Positions 1 to 7,189 of a DNA stretch of 64,000 nucleotides are shown here, in pieces. The first letter of the stretch is position 1, and the number at the start of each line of letters is the position of its first letter. The stretch is from Amycolatopsis pithecellobii (lineage in GTDB: Bacteria > Actinomycetota > Actinomycetes > Mycobacteriales > Pseudonocardiaceae). The DNA is taken from NCBI RefSeq assembly GCF_009707865.1, contig NZ_WMBA01000002.1, positions 124,001 through 188,000 on the forward strand, read 5' to 3'. The position numbers were made by a program, and so were the translations under genes. The notes under the pieces are model-generated. The model saw only the letters and a list, made by a program, of their open reading frames with translations. It did not search any database and was not told the origin of the DNA.

Positions 1-2
1 GC

Positions 3-248
3 TTCGCGGTCGTACATGAGACGGGGGCGGCGAAAGGGCGCGAGCAGCGTTGCGCGGCCGCCTTCCCGGACACCGATGTGCTGGTGTTCGGGCACAGCCA
101 CATTCCGTGGGATTCCTTGGCGGACAACGGATTGCGCCTGCTCAACCCTGGGTCGCCGACCGACCGTCGCCGCCAGCCGCACTGTACTTATCTCACCGCG
201 CTCATCGCGGATGCGGAGTTGACCGACGTGCGGCTGCACCGCCTCTGA
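3..248 (+). CDS. Metallophosphoesterase (YfcE-like), C-terminal end
   Basis: The first 82 codons of the window are the end of a gene that begins outside it; the stop is TGA at 246-248. The visible part carries VFGHSHIP, the C-terminal metal-binding GHxH signature of calcineurin-like phosphodiesterases of the MJ0936/YfcE type, followed by LLNPGSPTDRR, the Asn-Pro-Gly-Ser turn seen after it in that family. Such proteins are small cytoplasmic phosphodiesterases that use two metal ions. The N-terminal metal-binding half is not in the window, so the natural substrate and full length cannot be judged. Confidence 0.8.
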   Translation, partial: FAVVHETGAAKGREQRCAAAFPDTDVLVFGHSHIPWDSLADNGLRLLNPGSPTDRRRQPHCTYLTALIADAELTDVRLHRL

Positions 249-297
249 CTCAACCGCCTCTGACTCAGGCGACGACCCGGAAGATCAGCCTGCGCGC

Positions 298-472
298 GAG
301 TCGCACGTTGCGTGCGGCCGAGTCGCACGTTGCGTGCGGCCGAGTTGTGCGTTCCATGCGACGGGAACGCGCAACTCGCGCGGCGGGAACGCGCAACTCG
401 CGCGACGGGAACGCTCGACTCGCGTGGCGGGAACGCGCAACTCGCGCTGCGGGAACGCGCAACTCGCGTGGC
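298..472. repeat. Cluster of 22-bp tandem repeats, two opposed arrays
   Basis: This fills most of the 315 bases between the phosphodiesterase stop and the MaoC-like gene. Five units of 22 bp run head to tail at 363-384, 385-406, 407-428, 429-450 and 451-472, with core GGGAACGCGCAACTCGCG. Just before them are three units of 21-22 bp at 298-319, 320-341 and 342-362 with core GAGTCGCACGTTGCG or GAGTTGTGCGTTCC, which is the same motif in reverse complement. The left array can pair with the right array to form one long hairpin, so it could act as a transcription end or RNA stabiliser after the upstream gene. No coding function is supported. Confidence 0.85.
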
Positions 473-563
473 GGCGCGCCGGTGAACCCCGTCGCGCCGA
501 AAGAACCAGGTCAAGGCCGGTCATGCCGGTACCGTGACCGGTTGGTGTGGGAGGCTGCTCGTC

Positions 564-1022
564 ATGAGCGATCGCTACTTCGAGGACTACGTCGAGGGTT
601 CGACGGAAGAATTGGGCAGCATCAAGGTGAGCGAGGACGAAATCCTCGAGTTCGCCACCAAGTACGACCCGCAGCCGTTCCACGTCGACCCCCCGGCGGC
701 CGCGGCCGGCCCGTACGGCGGCCTCATCGCGAGTGGCTGGCACACCGCGAGCCTGATGATGAAGCTGGTCGTGCGGAACTACCTGTCCGCTGCGTCGAGC
801 CTCGGCAGCCCCGGCATCGACGAGTTGCGCTGGCTCAAGCCGGTGCGCCCCGGTGACGAGCTGCGCGCCCGGGTTCAGGTGCTCGAAGCGCGGCCGTCGA
901 AATCCAAGCCGGACCGTGGTTTGCTGCGCAGCCTCGTCGAGCTACGCAACCAGGATGACGAGACCGTGTTCACCGCCGTCGCGCTCAACTTCGTCCTCCG
1001 CCGGTGGGCGACCGCAACTTGA
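564..1022 (+). CDS. MaoC-family hydratase/dehydratase
   Basis: A 152-residue hot-dog-fold protein. After an acidic N-terminus (YFEDYVEGS) it has the family layout: FATKYDPQPFHVDPP, where Asp and His form the hydratase catalytic pair, then GGLIASGWHTASLMM on the long central helix, and a C-terminal strand ending NFVLRR. MaoC proteins add water to, or remove it from, enoyl-CoA thioesters, or simply bind acyl-CoA. ATG 564 was preferred to the upstream in-frame ATG at 534 because GGGAGG lies about 10 bases ahead of it and the family begins close to this point. It is transcribed alone, after the repeat cluster; its substrate is unknown. Confidence 0.85.
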   Translation: MSDRYFEDYVEGSTEELGSIKVSEDEILEFATKYDPQPFHVDPPAAAAGPYGGLIASGWHTASLMMKLVVRNYLSAASSLGSPGIDELRWLKPVRPGDELRARVQVLEARPSKSKPDRGLLRSLVELRNQDDETVFTAVALNFVLRRWATAT

Positions 1023-1101
1023 GTCACACAAAAAGGCAGGTGTAGCCGCGAATCGGGCGGGGTAGTTCCCTTGCGACAGCGTCACGTGAGGGAGTCTGAC
1101 C

Positions 1102-1422
1102 ATGGCCGATACGTCACGGCTGCCCACCCCGGTCGCCGAAATCTGGGAGTGGCAGCGCAACGGCAACTGCCGGAACCTCGACAGCTCCGTCTTCTTCCAT
1201 CCCGACGGGGAGCGCGGTTTCGCCCGCGCGGACCGGGTGGCCAGGGCCAAGCGGATCTGCCAGTCCTGCCCCGTCATCGTCGAGTGCCGGCACCACGCGT
1301 TGACCGCCGAGGAACCGTTCGGGGTCTGGGGCGGTCTGGACGAGTCGGAGCGCCGTGCCGCGATCTCGCGTCGCAAGCAGCGTGAGGAGGACAGCGAGAA
1401 GTGCGTTTCGGTTACACACTGA
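1102..1422 (+). CDS. whiB3: WhiB-family iron-sulfur regulator, WhiB3/WhiD type
   Basis: A 106-residue WhiB protein. The four cluster-binding cysteines are Cys23, Cys53, Cys56 and Cys62 (C-x29-C-x2-C-x5-C), and the sigma-factor-binding turn FGVWGG follows. The stretch SSVFFHPDGERG is characteristic of the WhiB3/WhiD subgroup. WhiB proteins hold a [4Fe-4S] cluster sensitive to oxygen and nitric oxide and bind region 4 of the principal sigma factor to steer promoters. GAGGGAG precedes the ATG. The gene overlaps the next by 22 bp, and sigD lies just beyond, matching the whiB3-sigD neighbourhood of mycobacteria. Its last residues (KCVSVTH) lie in the overlap and add a non-canonical cysteine. Confidence 0.93.
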   Translation: MADTSRLPTPVAEIWEWQRNGNCRNLDSSVFFHPDGERGFARADRVARAKRICQSCPVIVECRHHALTAEEPFGVWGGLDESERRAAISRRKQREEDSEKCVSVTH

Positions 1423-2381
1423 TGACCGAGCAGGCCGGGCCGAAGGATCTGGTCCGGTTCGCGAAAGCCGCTGAGGACAGCGGGTTCCGGTTCGAGGTCT
1501 GCAGTGACCACTACTCGCCATGGCTCGACGAGCAAGGGCATGCGCCGTATGCCTGGAGTGTGCTCGGCGCAGTCTCCCAGGTGACGGATCGGGTGGAGCT
1601 GCTGAGCTTCGTGACGTGCCCGATCATGCGATACCACCCGGCGGTCGTCGCACAGAAGGCGGCGACCGTGTCCCTGCTGTCGGACAACCGGTTCATCCTG
1701 GGTCTCGGCGCGGGGGAGAACCTCAACGAGCATGTCGTGGGCCGCGGCTGGCCGCCGGTCAACGTGCGGCACGAGATGCTCAGCGAGGCCGTGAAGATCA
1801 TCGGCGACCTGTTCGACGGCGGCTATGTCAACTTCTCCGGCGAGCATTACCGCGTGGATTCGGCGAAGCTGTGGGATCTCCCCGATCGACGCACCCCGAT
1901 CGCGGTCGCGGTGTCCGGGCGGCAGTCGGTCGAACGGTACGCGCCGGTCGCGGACGCGATGATCACCACCGAGCCGGACCCGGAGCTGATCAAGTGGTGG
2001 GACGGCGAACGGGAACAGGTGAGTCTGGACACGACTCGCAAGTTCGCGCAGCTGCCGGTGGCGTTCGGCCCGGACCGGGACGAAGCCGTCCGGCGCGCGC
2101 ACGCGCAGTTCCGCTGGTTCGGTGGCGGCTGGAAGGTCAACGCCGAACTGCCGGGCACCCCGGCGTTCGCGGGCGCGACCAAGTTCGTGACGCCGGACGA
2201 CGTGGCCGACTCGATCCCGTGTGGACCCGACGCCGGTGCGATCGTGGAAGCGGTGAAACCTTTTGCCGATGCCGGATTCACCGATCTGGCACTGATCCAG
2301 ATCGGTGGCGGCGAACAGGACGGGTTCTTCGAGTTCGCCTCTTCGGAGCTCCTCCCCGAGCTCGAAAAGGCTTACGGCTGA
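1401..2381 (+). CDS. F420-dependent luciferase-like oxidoreductase
   Basis: A 326-residue protein of the bacterial-luciferase-like (LLM) TIM-barrel family, subgroup resembling the TIGR03557 F420-dependent oxidoreductases. The N-terminus RFGYTLMTEQ, the CSDHYSPW stretch, the core LGLGAGENLNEH and a C-terminal GPD-type segment near the F420 pocket fit that group, whose relatives include F420-dependent glucose-6-phosphate dehydrogenase. The start is GTG 1401 with GAGGAGG 10 bases upstream, lying inside the end of whiB3, so the two are probably co-translated. It converges with sigD, overlapping it by 10 bp. The substrate is not evident; a redox link with WhiB3 is only suggested by position. Confidence 0.85.
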   Translation: MRFGYTLMTEQAGPKDLVRFAKAAEDSGFRFEVCSDHYSPWLDEQGHAPYAWSVLGAVSQVTDRVELLSFVTCPIMRYHPAVVAQKAATVSLLSDNRFILGLGAGENLNEHVVGRGWPPVNVRHEMLSEAVKIIGDLFDGGYVNFSGEHYRVDSAKLWDLPDRRTPIAVAVSGRQSVERYAPVADAMITTEPDPELIKWWDGEREQVSLDTTRKFAQLPVAFGPDRDEAVRRAHAQFRWFGGGWKVNAELPGTPAFAGATKFVTPDDVADSIPCGPDAGAIVEAVKPFADAGFTDLALIQIGGGEQDGFFEFASSELLPELEKAYG

Positions 2382-3046
2382 ACGAGATCTCCTTCCCGGG
2401 TGATCATCGCGCGCAGCTTGGTGAGTGCGCGGTGCTGGGTGACCCGCACGTTGCCGGCGGAGATGCCGAGCGCTTCGGCGGTTTCGCCCGCGGACAGACC
2501 CACCACCAACCGCAGCGTCAGGATCTCCTGTTGCAGCGGCGGCAGCGTCGCGACCAGCTTGTTCAGCCGCGCGCCGAGGTCCACGTCGAGGACGCGCTTT
2601 TCCGGCTCGTTGTCCGTCAGCGGGCGCTCGGGCAGTTCGGCGACCGGGTCGGAGCGATCCCGTGACACCAGCCGGTACGCGTCGGCGACCTTGTTCGATG
2701 CGATCGCGTGCACGAGATAGAGGAACGAGCCGCCGCGGTCCTGGTAGTTCGGCAGCGCGTGCAGGACAGCCAGGCAGACCTCCTGCGCGACGTCGTCCGC
2801 CGAAAGGTAGGACAGGTCTCGACCGCCGAGCCGGGCACGGCAGTACCGCACGGCGACGGGCGTGATCATGCTGATCAGCCGGGCGATGGCGGCCGGATCC
2901 CCGGTGGCGGCTTCCTTGACGGCCGGGTCGAGTTCCTCCTTGGTCAGTCGCTGTGCGGGACCCCGCGGAAAGGACTGCGGGATGGTGAAACCGGGTACCG
3001 ATGCTTCTGCGGGCACGGCGGTATCCGGTGGGACTTCGGTTCTCAT
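2372..3046 (-). CDS. sigD: ECF sigma factor, SigD/ShbA type
   Basis: A 224-residue extracytoplasmic-function sigma factor. Region 2 covers roughly residues 45-115 (the DDVAQEVCLAVLHALPNYQ segment contacts the -10 element and core polymerase) and region 4 roughly 150-215 (LPPLQQEILTLRLVVGLSAGETAEALG, helix-turn-helix ending TQHRALTKLR). Sequence and position beside whiB3 match M. tuberculosis SigD and Streptomyces ShbA, which directs transcription of the principal sigma gene. ATG 3046 was chosen over an in-frame ATG at 3214 because GGGGAG lies 8 bases upstream and the extra residues look non-coding. No anti-sigma gene is adjacent. The 296 bases upstream (3047-3342) hold its promoter region and no gene I can support. 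Confidence 0.9.
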   Translation of the reverse strand: MRTEVPPDTAVPAEASVPGFTIPQSFPRGPAQRLTKEELDPAVKEAATGDPAAIARLISMITPVAVRYCRARLGGRDLSYLSADDVAQEVCLAVLHALPNYQDRGGSFLYLVHAIASNKVADAYRLVSRDRSDPVAELPERPLTDNEPEKRVLDVDLGARLNKLVATLPPLQQEILTLRLVVGLSAGETAEALGISAGNVRVTQHRALTKLRAMITREGDLVQP

Positions 3047-3342
3047 AGTCGACTCCCCAACGACAACGGCGACCCCTACGGCCGGTCGCAGCCGGAGGTC
3101 AACGTCTGTCACCCTCGGTGAGCGGATACTCCCTTTAGGTCCCTGCCCATCCGCTACCGATGCGACTGAGCGTAATCGTATGCGGCCGATGTCCGGCAGT
3201 CCATATTTCAACAAGAGATCTCATTGAGATACCCCGTTTGCCGCAGCGGTCTGTTTGCTGACGATCGCCGGTTGAGCACTGTGCGCAGTTCCGAGCGATT
3301 TTCGTGCACAACTGACATCGGTGCGTTGTCGACAAGGGGTGG

Positions 3343-3774
3343 TCAACGAGTGGTGAAAACCCACCAGCGAAGAACGATAAATCGTAAGACACCACCAACT
3401 GCGCTGGTGAGGGCAAGAATTACCGCTTCCAGCGTTGCTGACGGCGCATCGACAAATGTTTGGAGCAAGAGCAGAACAATCGATCCGTAGCCGGCATAGA
3501 AGACGAAAGTCCCGAGCGACTGGACATGAAGTTTCAGCGCGGAAGTTCGCATCTGCGCGAAGGTGACGCGGCGATGGAATTCGGTGTTGGCCAATGTCGT
3601 GAGCGCGATAGCCAGGACATTCGCGGCGACCGACGTAATGAAGGGGCGGGCGGCGAGGAAGACCAGTTCCTGCAATCCCGTCGTCACCGCTCCGGCGGCG
3701 ACATACCAGACGATCGGGTGAGCAGTGTCGAACCGACGGCCGGTGTGCCGTCCGCTCCACTGCACCATGGTCAT
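3343..3774 (-). CDS. GtrA-like small membrane protein
   Basis: A 143-residue protein with four hydrophobic segments of about 20 residues each: around HPIVWYVAAGAVTTGLQELVF, FITSVAANVLAIALTTLAN, SLGTFVFYAGYGSIVLLLL and LEAVILALTSAVGGVLRFIV. It ends in a basic strand, RWWVFTTR. The layout, and TEFHRRVTF after the second segment, are typical of GtrA/DPMS-like proteins, which move or present lipid-linked sugars across the membrane during wall or lipid glycosylation. No glycosyltransferase gene is beside it, so its partner is unknown. Base composition in and just downstream of this gene is slightly less GC-rich than the surroundings. Confidence 0.85.
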   Translation of the reverse strand: MTMVQWSGRHTGRRFDTAHPIVWYVAAGAVTTGLQELVFLAARPFITSVAANVLAIALTTLANTEFHRRVTFAQMRTSALKLHVQSLGTFVFYAGYGSIVLLLLQTFVDAPSATLEAVILALTSAVGGVLRFIVLRWWVFTTR

Positions 3775-3873
3775 GACGTCAACTTACCTAGCCTTAGCAA
3801 CTTCTTGCACGGTACAACCGAGTGACGTTGCTCTCCGGGTTTGCCCGGTTCGGGCCGGGGGTACCGCTGTGGC

Positions 3874-4128
3874 ATGAGTGAGGCACACGGACATCCCGTT
3901 CATGATGCCGTGGAGTCCGATCCGGCCGCGTTGAACAGTGCGGAAGATCTGGATGAAGACCGGCTCGGCGCCGACCCGCTGGAGGAGGGCGTCGAACCAC
4001 CGGAGCGGTATGCCCACTCCGATCGTTTCGGCACTACACCCCGCGAAGAACGCGAAGGGGAGTCGCTCGACGAGCGGTTGCGACAGGAACGCCCGGATGT
4101 CCAGCCCCCGCCGGCCGATGAGCGATGA
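3874..4128 (+). CDS. DUF5709-like small acidic protein
   Basis: An 84-residue, strongly acidic and soluble protein without cysteine, membrane segments or signal peptide. The stretch LEEGVEPPERYAHSDRFGT followed by TPREEREGESLDERLRQERPDV matches the pattern of actinobacterial DUF5709 proteins (a ...G..PPER...GTT..E.REGESLD.RL..E.PD layout). Function is unknown for the family. The ATG at 3874 was chosen over an in-frame ATG at 3841 because the conserved part starts after it. It sits divergently from the GtrA-like gene and 81 bp upstream of the HesB-like gene. Confidence 0.75.
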   Translation: MSEAHGHPVHDAVESDPAALNSAEDLDEDRLGADPLEEGVEPPERYAHSDRFGTTPREEREGESLDERLRQERPDVQPPPADER

Positions 4129-4209
4129 GGCTGACCCGTCGCGCGTGAGCGTCCCGGGGCCCCTATGGTCGGAAGACACGAGCGCACGTAACCGAAGGGA
4201 AGAACAACC

Positions 4210-4518
4210 ATGCTCGCTTTGACCGACGCTGCCGCCGAGGCGATCAGCGCGTTGACCGCCCAGGAAGGCAAACAGGAGACGGGCGGACTGCGGTTCGCCG
4301 TGCAGGCCCAGCAGGACGCGGGTGCGCAGCTGGCGCTGTCCGTGGCCGAGCAGCCCGAGGCGGGTGACCAGGTGGTGGGGACGGACGCCGGAGCCCGGGT
4401 GTTCCTGGAGCCGCAGGCCGCCCAGTTCCTCGACGACAAGGTCCTCGACGTGCAGCAGGATGACCAGGGCCAGCTCAACTTCGCCGTCATGCCCGCCCCT
4501 GAGACACCCCAAGCCTGA
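4210..4518 (+). CDS. HesB/IscA-fold protein lacking cysteines
   Basis: A 102-residue protein. The opening LTDAAAEAISAL, the central GGLRFAV strand, the DQVVGTDAGARVFLEPQAAQFLDDKVLD segment and the DDQGQLNFAV ending follow the HesB/IscA/ErpA A-type carrier fold. Normal A-type carriers hold iron-sulfur clusters with three conserved cysteines; this protein has no cysteine at all, so it cannot be a cluster carrier in the usual way. Actinomycetes often keep such a shortened, cysteine-free paralogue of unknown role. An AAGGGAAGAA ribosome site lies just ahead. The gene is single and ends at a strong hairpin shared with the convergent HAD gene. Confidence 0.8.
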   Translation: MLALTDAAAEAISALTAQEGKQETGGLRFAVQAQQDAGAQLALSVAEQPEAGDQVVGTDAGARVFLEPQAAQFLDDKVLDVQQDDQGQLNFAVMPAPETPQA

Positions 4519-4534
4519 ACCGAAAGCGCGCGGA

Positions 4535-4563
4535 AGGCCGGGCTCCCCCTGTGGGCCCGGCCT
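4535..4563. terminator. Bidirectional hairpin between convergent genes
   Basis: A perfect 9-bp stem, AGGCCGGGC at 4535-4543 paired with GCCCGGCCT at 4555-4563, with an 11-base loop, sits in the 52-bp gap between the stops of the HesB-like gene and the HAD gene. There is no long T-run on either side, as is usual for actinomycete hairpin terminators. The position suggests it ends transcription from both directions. Confidence 0.65.
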
Positions 4564-4570
4564 ACCGCCG

Positions 4571-5254
4571 TCAGAAGTGGGTCAGCAGCTCCGGGAAGCG
4601 AGCCAGGTGCAGCACCTTCTCGTCCGCCGGATCGACCACGTCGTGCTCCAGCACCCAGGTGCTCTTGCTGGGGATGAAGACCGCGTTGAGCCCGGCCCGG
4701 CGGGCGGGGACGATGTCCGACTTCGGCGAGTTGCCGATCATCCACGCGTGCTCCGGGCGCAGCGCGTGCCGCTCGACCAGCTCCAGGTACGTGCCGATGT
4801 CCTTCTCCCGCACGATGTGCACGTGGGAGAAGTGGTGATCGAGCCCGGACGCGTCGATCTTGCGTTGCTGCTCCTCGCGATCCCCCTTGGTCAGCAGGAA
4901 CAACTCGTGCCGCGCGCCGAGTTGCGCGAGCGTGTCGGCAACGCCGGGGATCAGCTCGACCTGCTGGTTGACGAGCTGGTCGGCCAGTTCGAGGATCTGC
5001 TGCCGCTCCTGCTCGGTCGCCGGGCGTTCACGCAGCCGCGCCAGGCAGTCGTGCAGGCTGCGCAGGAAAACGGCGGTGCCGTAGCCGTGCACGACCGCGT
5101 TCGCCCGCTCGATGTCGTCGAGGATCGCGCGCAGCTCGGCTCGGTCCAGCGTCGGATGCGCGAGCCAGTCGAGGTAGTCGTCGATGACGCGCTCGAAGAC
5201 GACGTTGTTTTCCCAGAGCGTGTCATCGGCGTCGAAGATCAGGGTTTTCCGCAC
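4571..5254 (-). CDS. HAD-superfamily phosphatase
   Basis: A 227-residue haloacid-dehalogenase-type hydrolase. Motif I is IFDADDTLWENN, with the nucleophilic Asp and the general acid two residues later; motif II is LLTKGD, motif III the lysine in REKD, and motif IV GNSPKSDIVPARRAG with the metal-binding Asp. A helical cap of about 75 residues lies between motifs I and II, as in subfamily I enzymes such as phosphoglycolate phosphatases and nucleotidases. The substrate cannot be read from the sequence. It follows the 2-hydroxyacid dehydrogenase gene after a 25-bp gap on the same strand, so the two are probably one transcript. Confidence 0.85.
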   Translation of the reverse strand: MRKTLIFDADDTLWENNVVFERVIDDYLDWLAHPTLDRAELRAILDDIERANAVVHGYGTAVFLRSLHDCLARLRERPATEQERQQILELADQLVNQQVELIPGVADTLAQLGARHELFLLTKGDREEQQRKIDASGLDHHFSHVHIVREKDIGTYLELVERHALRPEHAWMIGNSPKSDIVPARRAGLNAVFIPSKSTWVLEHDVVDPADEKVLHLARFPELLTHF

Positions 5255-5279
5255 TCGAAAAACTGTACTGCCGTACCAG

Positions 5280-6197
5280 TCAGGTTCGCACCGGGTTTTC
5301 CGGCGCCTTCCCGGTGAGCACGGCAGTCACGTTGTCTGCGGCCAGCAGCGCCATCTGCGTCCTGGTCTCCACTGTCGCCGAGCCCAGATGTGGCGTGAGC
5401 ACCACGTTGTCCAACTCGAGCAGCCGCGGCTCCACGTCGGGCTCGTGCTCGAACACGTCCAGCCCGGCGCCGGCGATCTGCTTGGTGAGCAGGGCGTCGG
5501 CGAGCGCCGATTCATCCACCACCGGCCCGCGGGTCGTGTTGATCAATACGGCGGTCGGTTTCATGATCCGCAGCGCGGCGGCATCGATGAGATGGTGCGT
5601 CTGCGGGGTCAGCGGGCAGTGGAGCGACACCACATCGGCCTGGCGCAGCAGGGTTTCCTTGGGTTCTGACCGTCCACTGTAGACGACGTGCAGGCCGAAC
5701 GCCTCGGCTCGCTTTGCCATCGCGCGCCCGATCTGCCCGGGACCGATGATGCCGAGTGTCTTGGCCTGCAACCCGCTGCCGAGCATGAAGCCGAGGTGGA
5801 ACGACCACGGTTGCCCGGCGCGCAGCAGGCGGTCTCCCTCGGCGATGCGGCGGGTGAGCGTGAGCAGCAGCCCGAATGCGAGATCGGCGGTCGCGTCGGT
5901 GAGCACGCCCGGGGTGTTCGTGACGACGATGCCGCGGCTGGTGAGTGTGCGCACGTCGATGTTGTCGTGGCCGACGGCGACGTTCGCGACGATCCGCAGC
6001 TGCGGCCCGGCGGCTTCGGCGACCGACTCGTCGATCCGGTCGTGCAGCATGCTCACGATCGCGTGCGCGCCCGCGACGGCCTTCCGCAACTCGTCCGGTT
6101 CGAGCGGCCGGTCCTGTGTGGACACCCGGACCTCGCCCAGTGCCCGGAGTTCGACCAGCGCCGCTTCGGGTATCCGCCTCGTCACCACGATCCGCAT
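5280..6197 (-). CDS. D-isomer 2-hydroxyacid dehydrogenase
   Basis: A 305-residue NAD(P)-dependent dehydrogenase. The nucleotide-binding Rossmann stretch is LGIIGPGQIGRAMAKRAEAF, preceded by the conserved ANVAVGHDNID in the substrate domain. The catalytic Arg lies in INTTRGPVVDE and the catalytic His in LTPHLGSAT. Enzymes of this shape reduce glyoxylate or hydroxypyruvate, or oxidise D-2-hydroxyacids such as 3-phosphoglycerate; the short form without an ACT domain favours a glyoxylate/hydroxypyruvate reductase. ATG 6197 with AGAAGGTGG upstream was chosen over an in-frame ATG at 6233. It is divergent from the pca operon, with the putative operator between them. Confidence 0.85.
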   Translation of the reverse strand: MRIVVTRRIPEAALVELRALGEVRVSTQDRPLEPDELRKAVAGAHAIVSMLHDRIDESVAEAAGPQLRIVANVAVGHDNIDVRTLTSRGIVVTNTPGVLTDATADLAFGLLLTLTRRIAEGDRLLRAGQPWSFHLGFMLGSGLQAKTLGIIGPGQIGRAMAKRAEAFGLHVVYSGRSEPKETLLRQADVVSLHCPLTPQTHHLIDAAALRIMKPTAVLINTTRGPVVDESALADALLTKQIAGAGLDVFEHEPDVEPRLLELDNVVLTPHLGSATVETRTQMALLAADNVTAVLTGKAPENPVRT

Positions 6198-6235
6198 GCG
6201 TCCACCTTCTCTTGCGAGCCCTCGCGGCACCAACT

Positions 6236-6273
6236 ATGTTCGTATCTAGAACTACTGTGCGGAATGCGAACAT
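6236..6273. promoter_or_regulatory. Putative PcaR-type operator upstream of pcaI
   Basis: The 98-bp gap between the dehydrogenase and pcaI holds an inverted repeat, ATGTTCG at 6236-6242 and CGAACAT at 6267-6273, with a smaller GTTC/GAAC pair (6238-6252) inside. IclR-family regulators of pca genes bind GTTCG-type repeats next to the promoter, and an IclR gene closes this operon. Binding by that protein is inferred. Confidence 0.5.
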
Positions 6274-6295
6274 CGCGTTGTCATGAGGGAGCTCA

Positions 6296-7189
6296 ATGGC
6301 CGAGATACTGTCCTTGCGCGACGCGGTCGCGCGGCTGGTCCACGATGGCGACACGGTGGCGCTGGAGGGGTTCACACACCTGATCCCGCACGCGGCCGGG
6401 CAGGAGATCATCCGCCAGCGGCGGCGGGACCTGACGCTGGTCCGGATGACCCCGGACATCGTCTACGACCAGCTCATCGGTGCCGGCTGCGCGCGCAAGC
6501 TGATCTTCTCGTGGGGCGGCAATCCCGGGGTCGGTTCGCTGCACCGGTTCCGGGACGCGGTGCAGAACTCCTGGCCGGTGCCACTGGAAATCGAGGAGCA
6601 CAGCCATGCCGGGATGGCCAACCGGTATGTCGCGGGCGCGTCCGGGCTGCCGTTCGCGGTGCTGCGCGGCTACACCGGCACGGACCTGCCCAAGCACACC
6701 AGCACGATCAAGCAGATCACCTGCCCGTTCACCGGTGAGCAGCTGGCTGCGGTGCCCGCACTGAACCCCGACGTGTCGATCATCCATGCGCAGCGCGCGG
6801 ACCGTGCCGGGAACGTGCAGATCTGGGGGCTCGTGGGCGTACAGAAAGAAGCGGTGCTGGCCGCGAAGCGCAGCCTCGTCACGGTCGAGGAAATCGTCGA
6901 CGAGCTGGAGCCCGTGCCGGGTCAGCTGATCCTGCCGTCGTGGGCGGTCACGGCGGTCGCCGAGGTGCCGCACGGTGCCCATCCCTCCTACGCGCAGGGT
7001 TACTACGAGCGCGACAACGGCTATTACGAGTATTGGGATTCCATTGGGCGGAATCGGGACTCGTTCGAAGAGTGGTTGAGCGACAAGGTGTTCTCGATGG
7101 AGGTGAACACGAGCGACGATGGCGGAGCCCCGCTCGTGAGCGCCGACCGGGTGCGGGTGTCCCGCAAGGCGCAGGAGGCGGCCAAGTGA
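6296..7189 (+). CDS. pcaI: 3-oxoadipate CoA-transferase, subunit A
   Basis: A 297-residue alpha subunit of a family I CoA-transferase. It starts with the DAVARLVHDGDTVALEGFTH layout and keeps the NPDVSIIHAQRADRAGNVQIWG segment that shapes the CoA site. With PcaJ it moves CoA from succinyl-CoA to 3-oxoadipate, the second-last step of protocatechuate breakdown to succinyl-CoA and acetyl-CoA. The long C-terminal tail (YYERDNGYYEYWDSIG onward) is typical of the actinobacterial form. GAGGGAG precedes the ATG. It is the first gene of a nine-gene pca operon, and its stop overlaps the GTG of pcaJ, so the two subunits are probably made in equal amounts. Confidence 0.9.
   Translation: MAEILSLRDAVARLVHDGDTVALEGFTHLIPHAAGQEIIRQRRRDLTLVRMTPDIVYDQLIGAGCARKLIFSWGGNPGVGSLHRFRDAVQNSWPVPLEIEEHSHAGMANRYVAGASGLPFAVLRGYTGTDLPKHTSTIKQITCPFTGEQLAAVPALNPDVSIIHAQRADRAGNVQIWGLVGVQKEAVLAAKRSLVTVEEIVDELEPVPGQLILPSWAVTAVAEVPHGAHPSYAQGYYERDNGYYEYWDSIGRNRDSFEEWLSDKVFSMEVNTSDDGGAPLVSADRVRVSRKAQEAAK

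Noticed and set aside
298-472. CRISPR array
   Set aside because: The 22-bp units touch each other without unique spacers and no cas genes are near.
3218-3230. Palindrome ATCTCATTGAGAT upstream of sigD
   Set aside because: It is only 13 bp, in a locally AT-richer stretch, and is far from the sigD start; no matching regulator is nearby.
3783-3799. Possible second iron box near the GtrA-like gene (TTACCTAGCCTTAGCAA)
   Set aside because: Only about 10-11 of 19 positions match the consensus, too weak beside the strong box at 31563.
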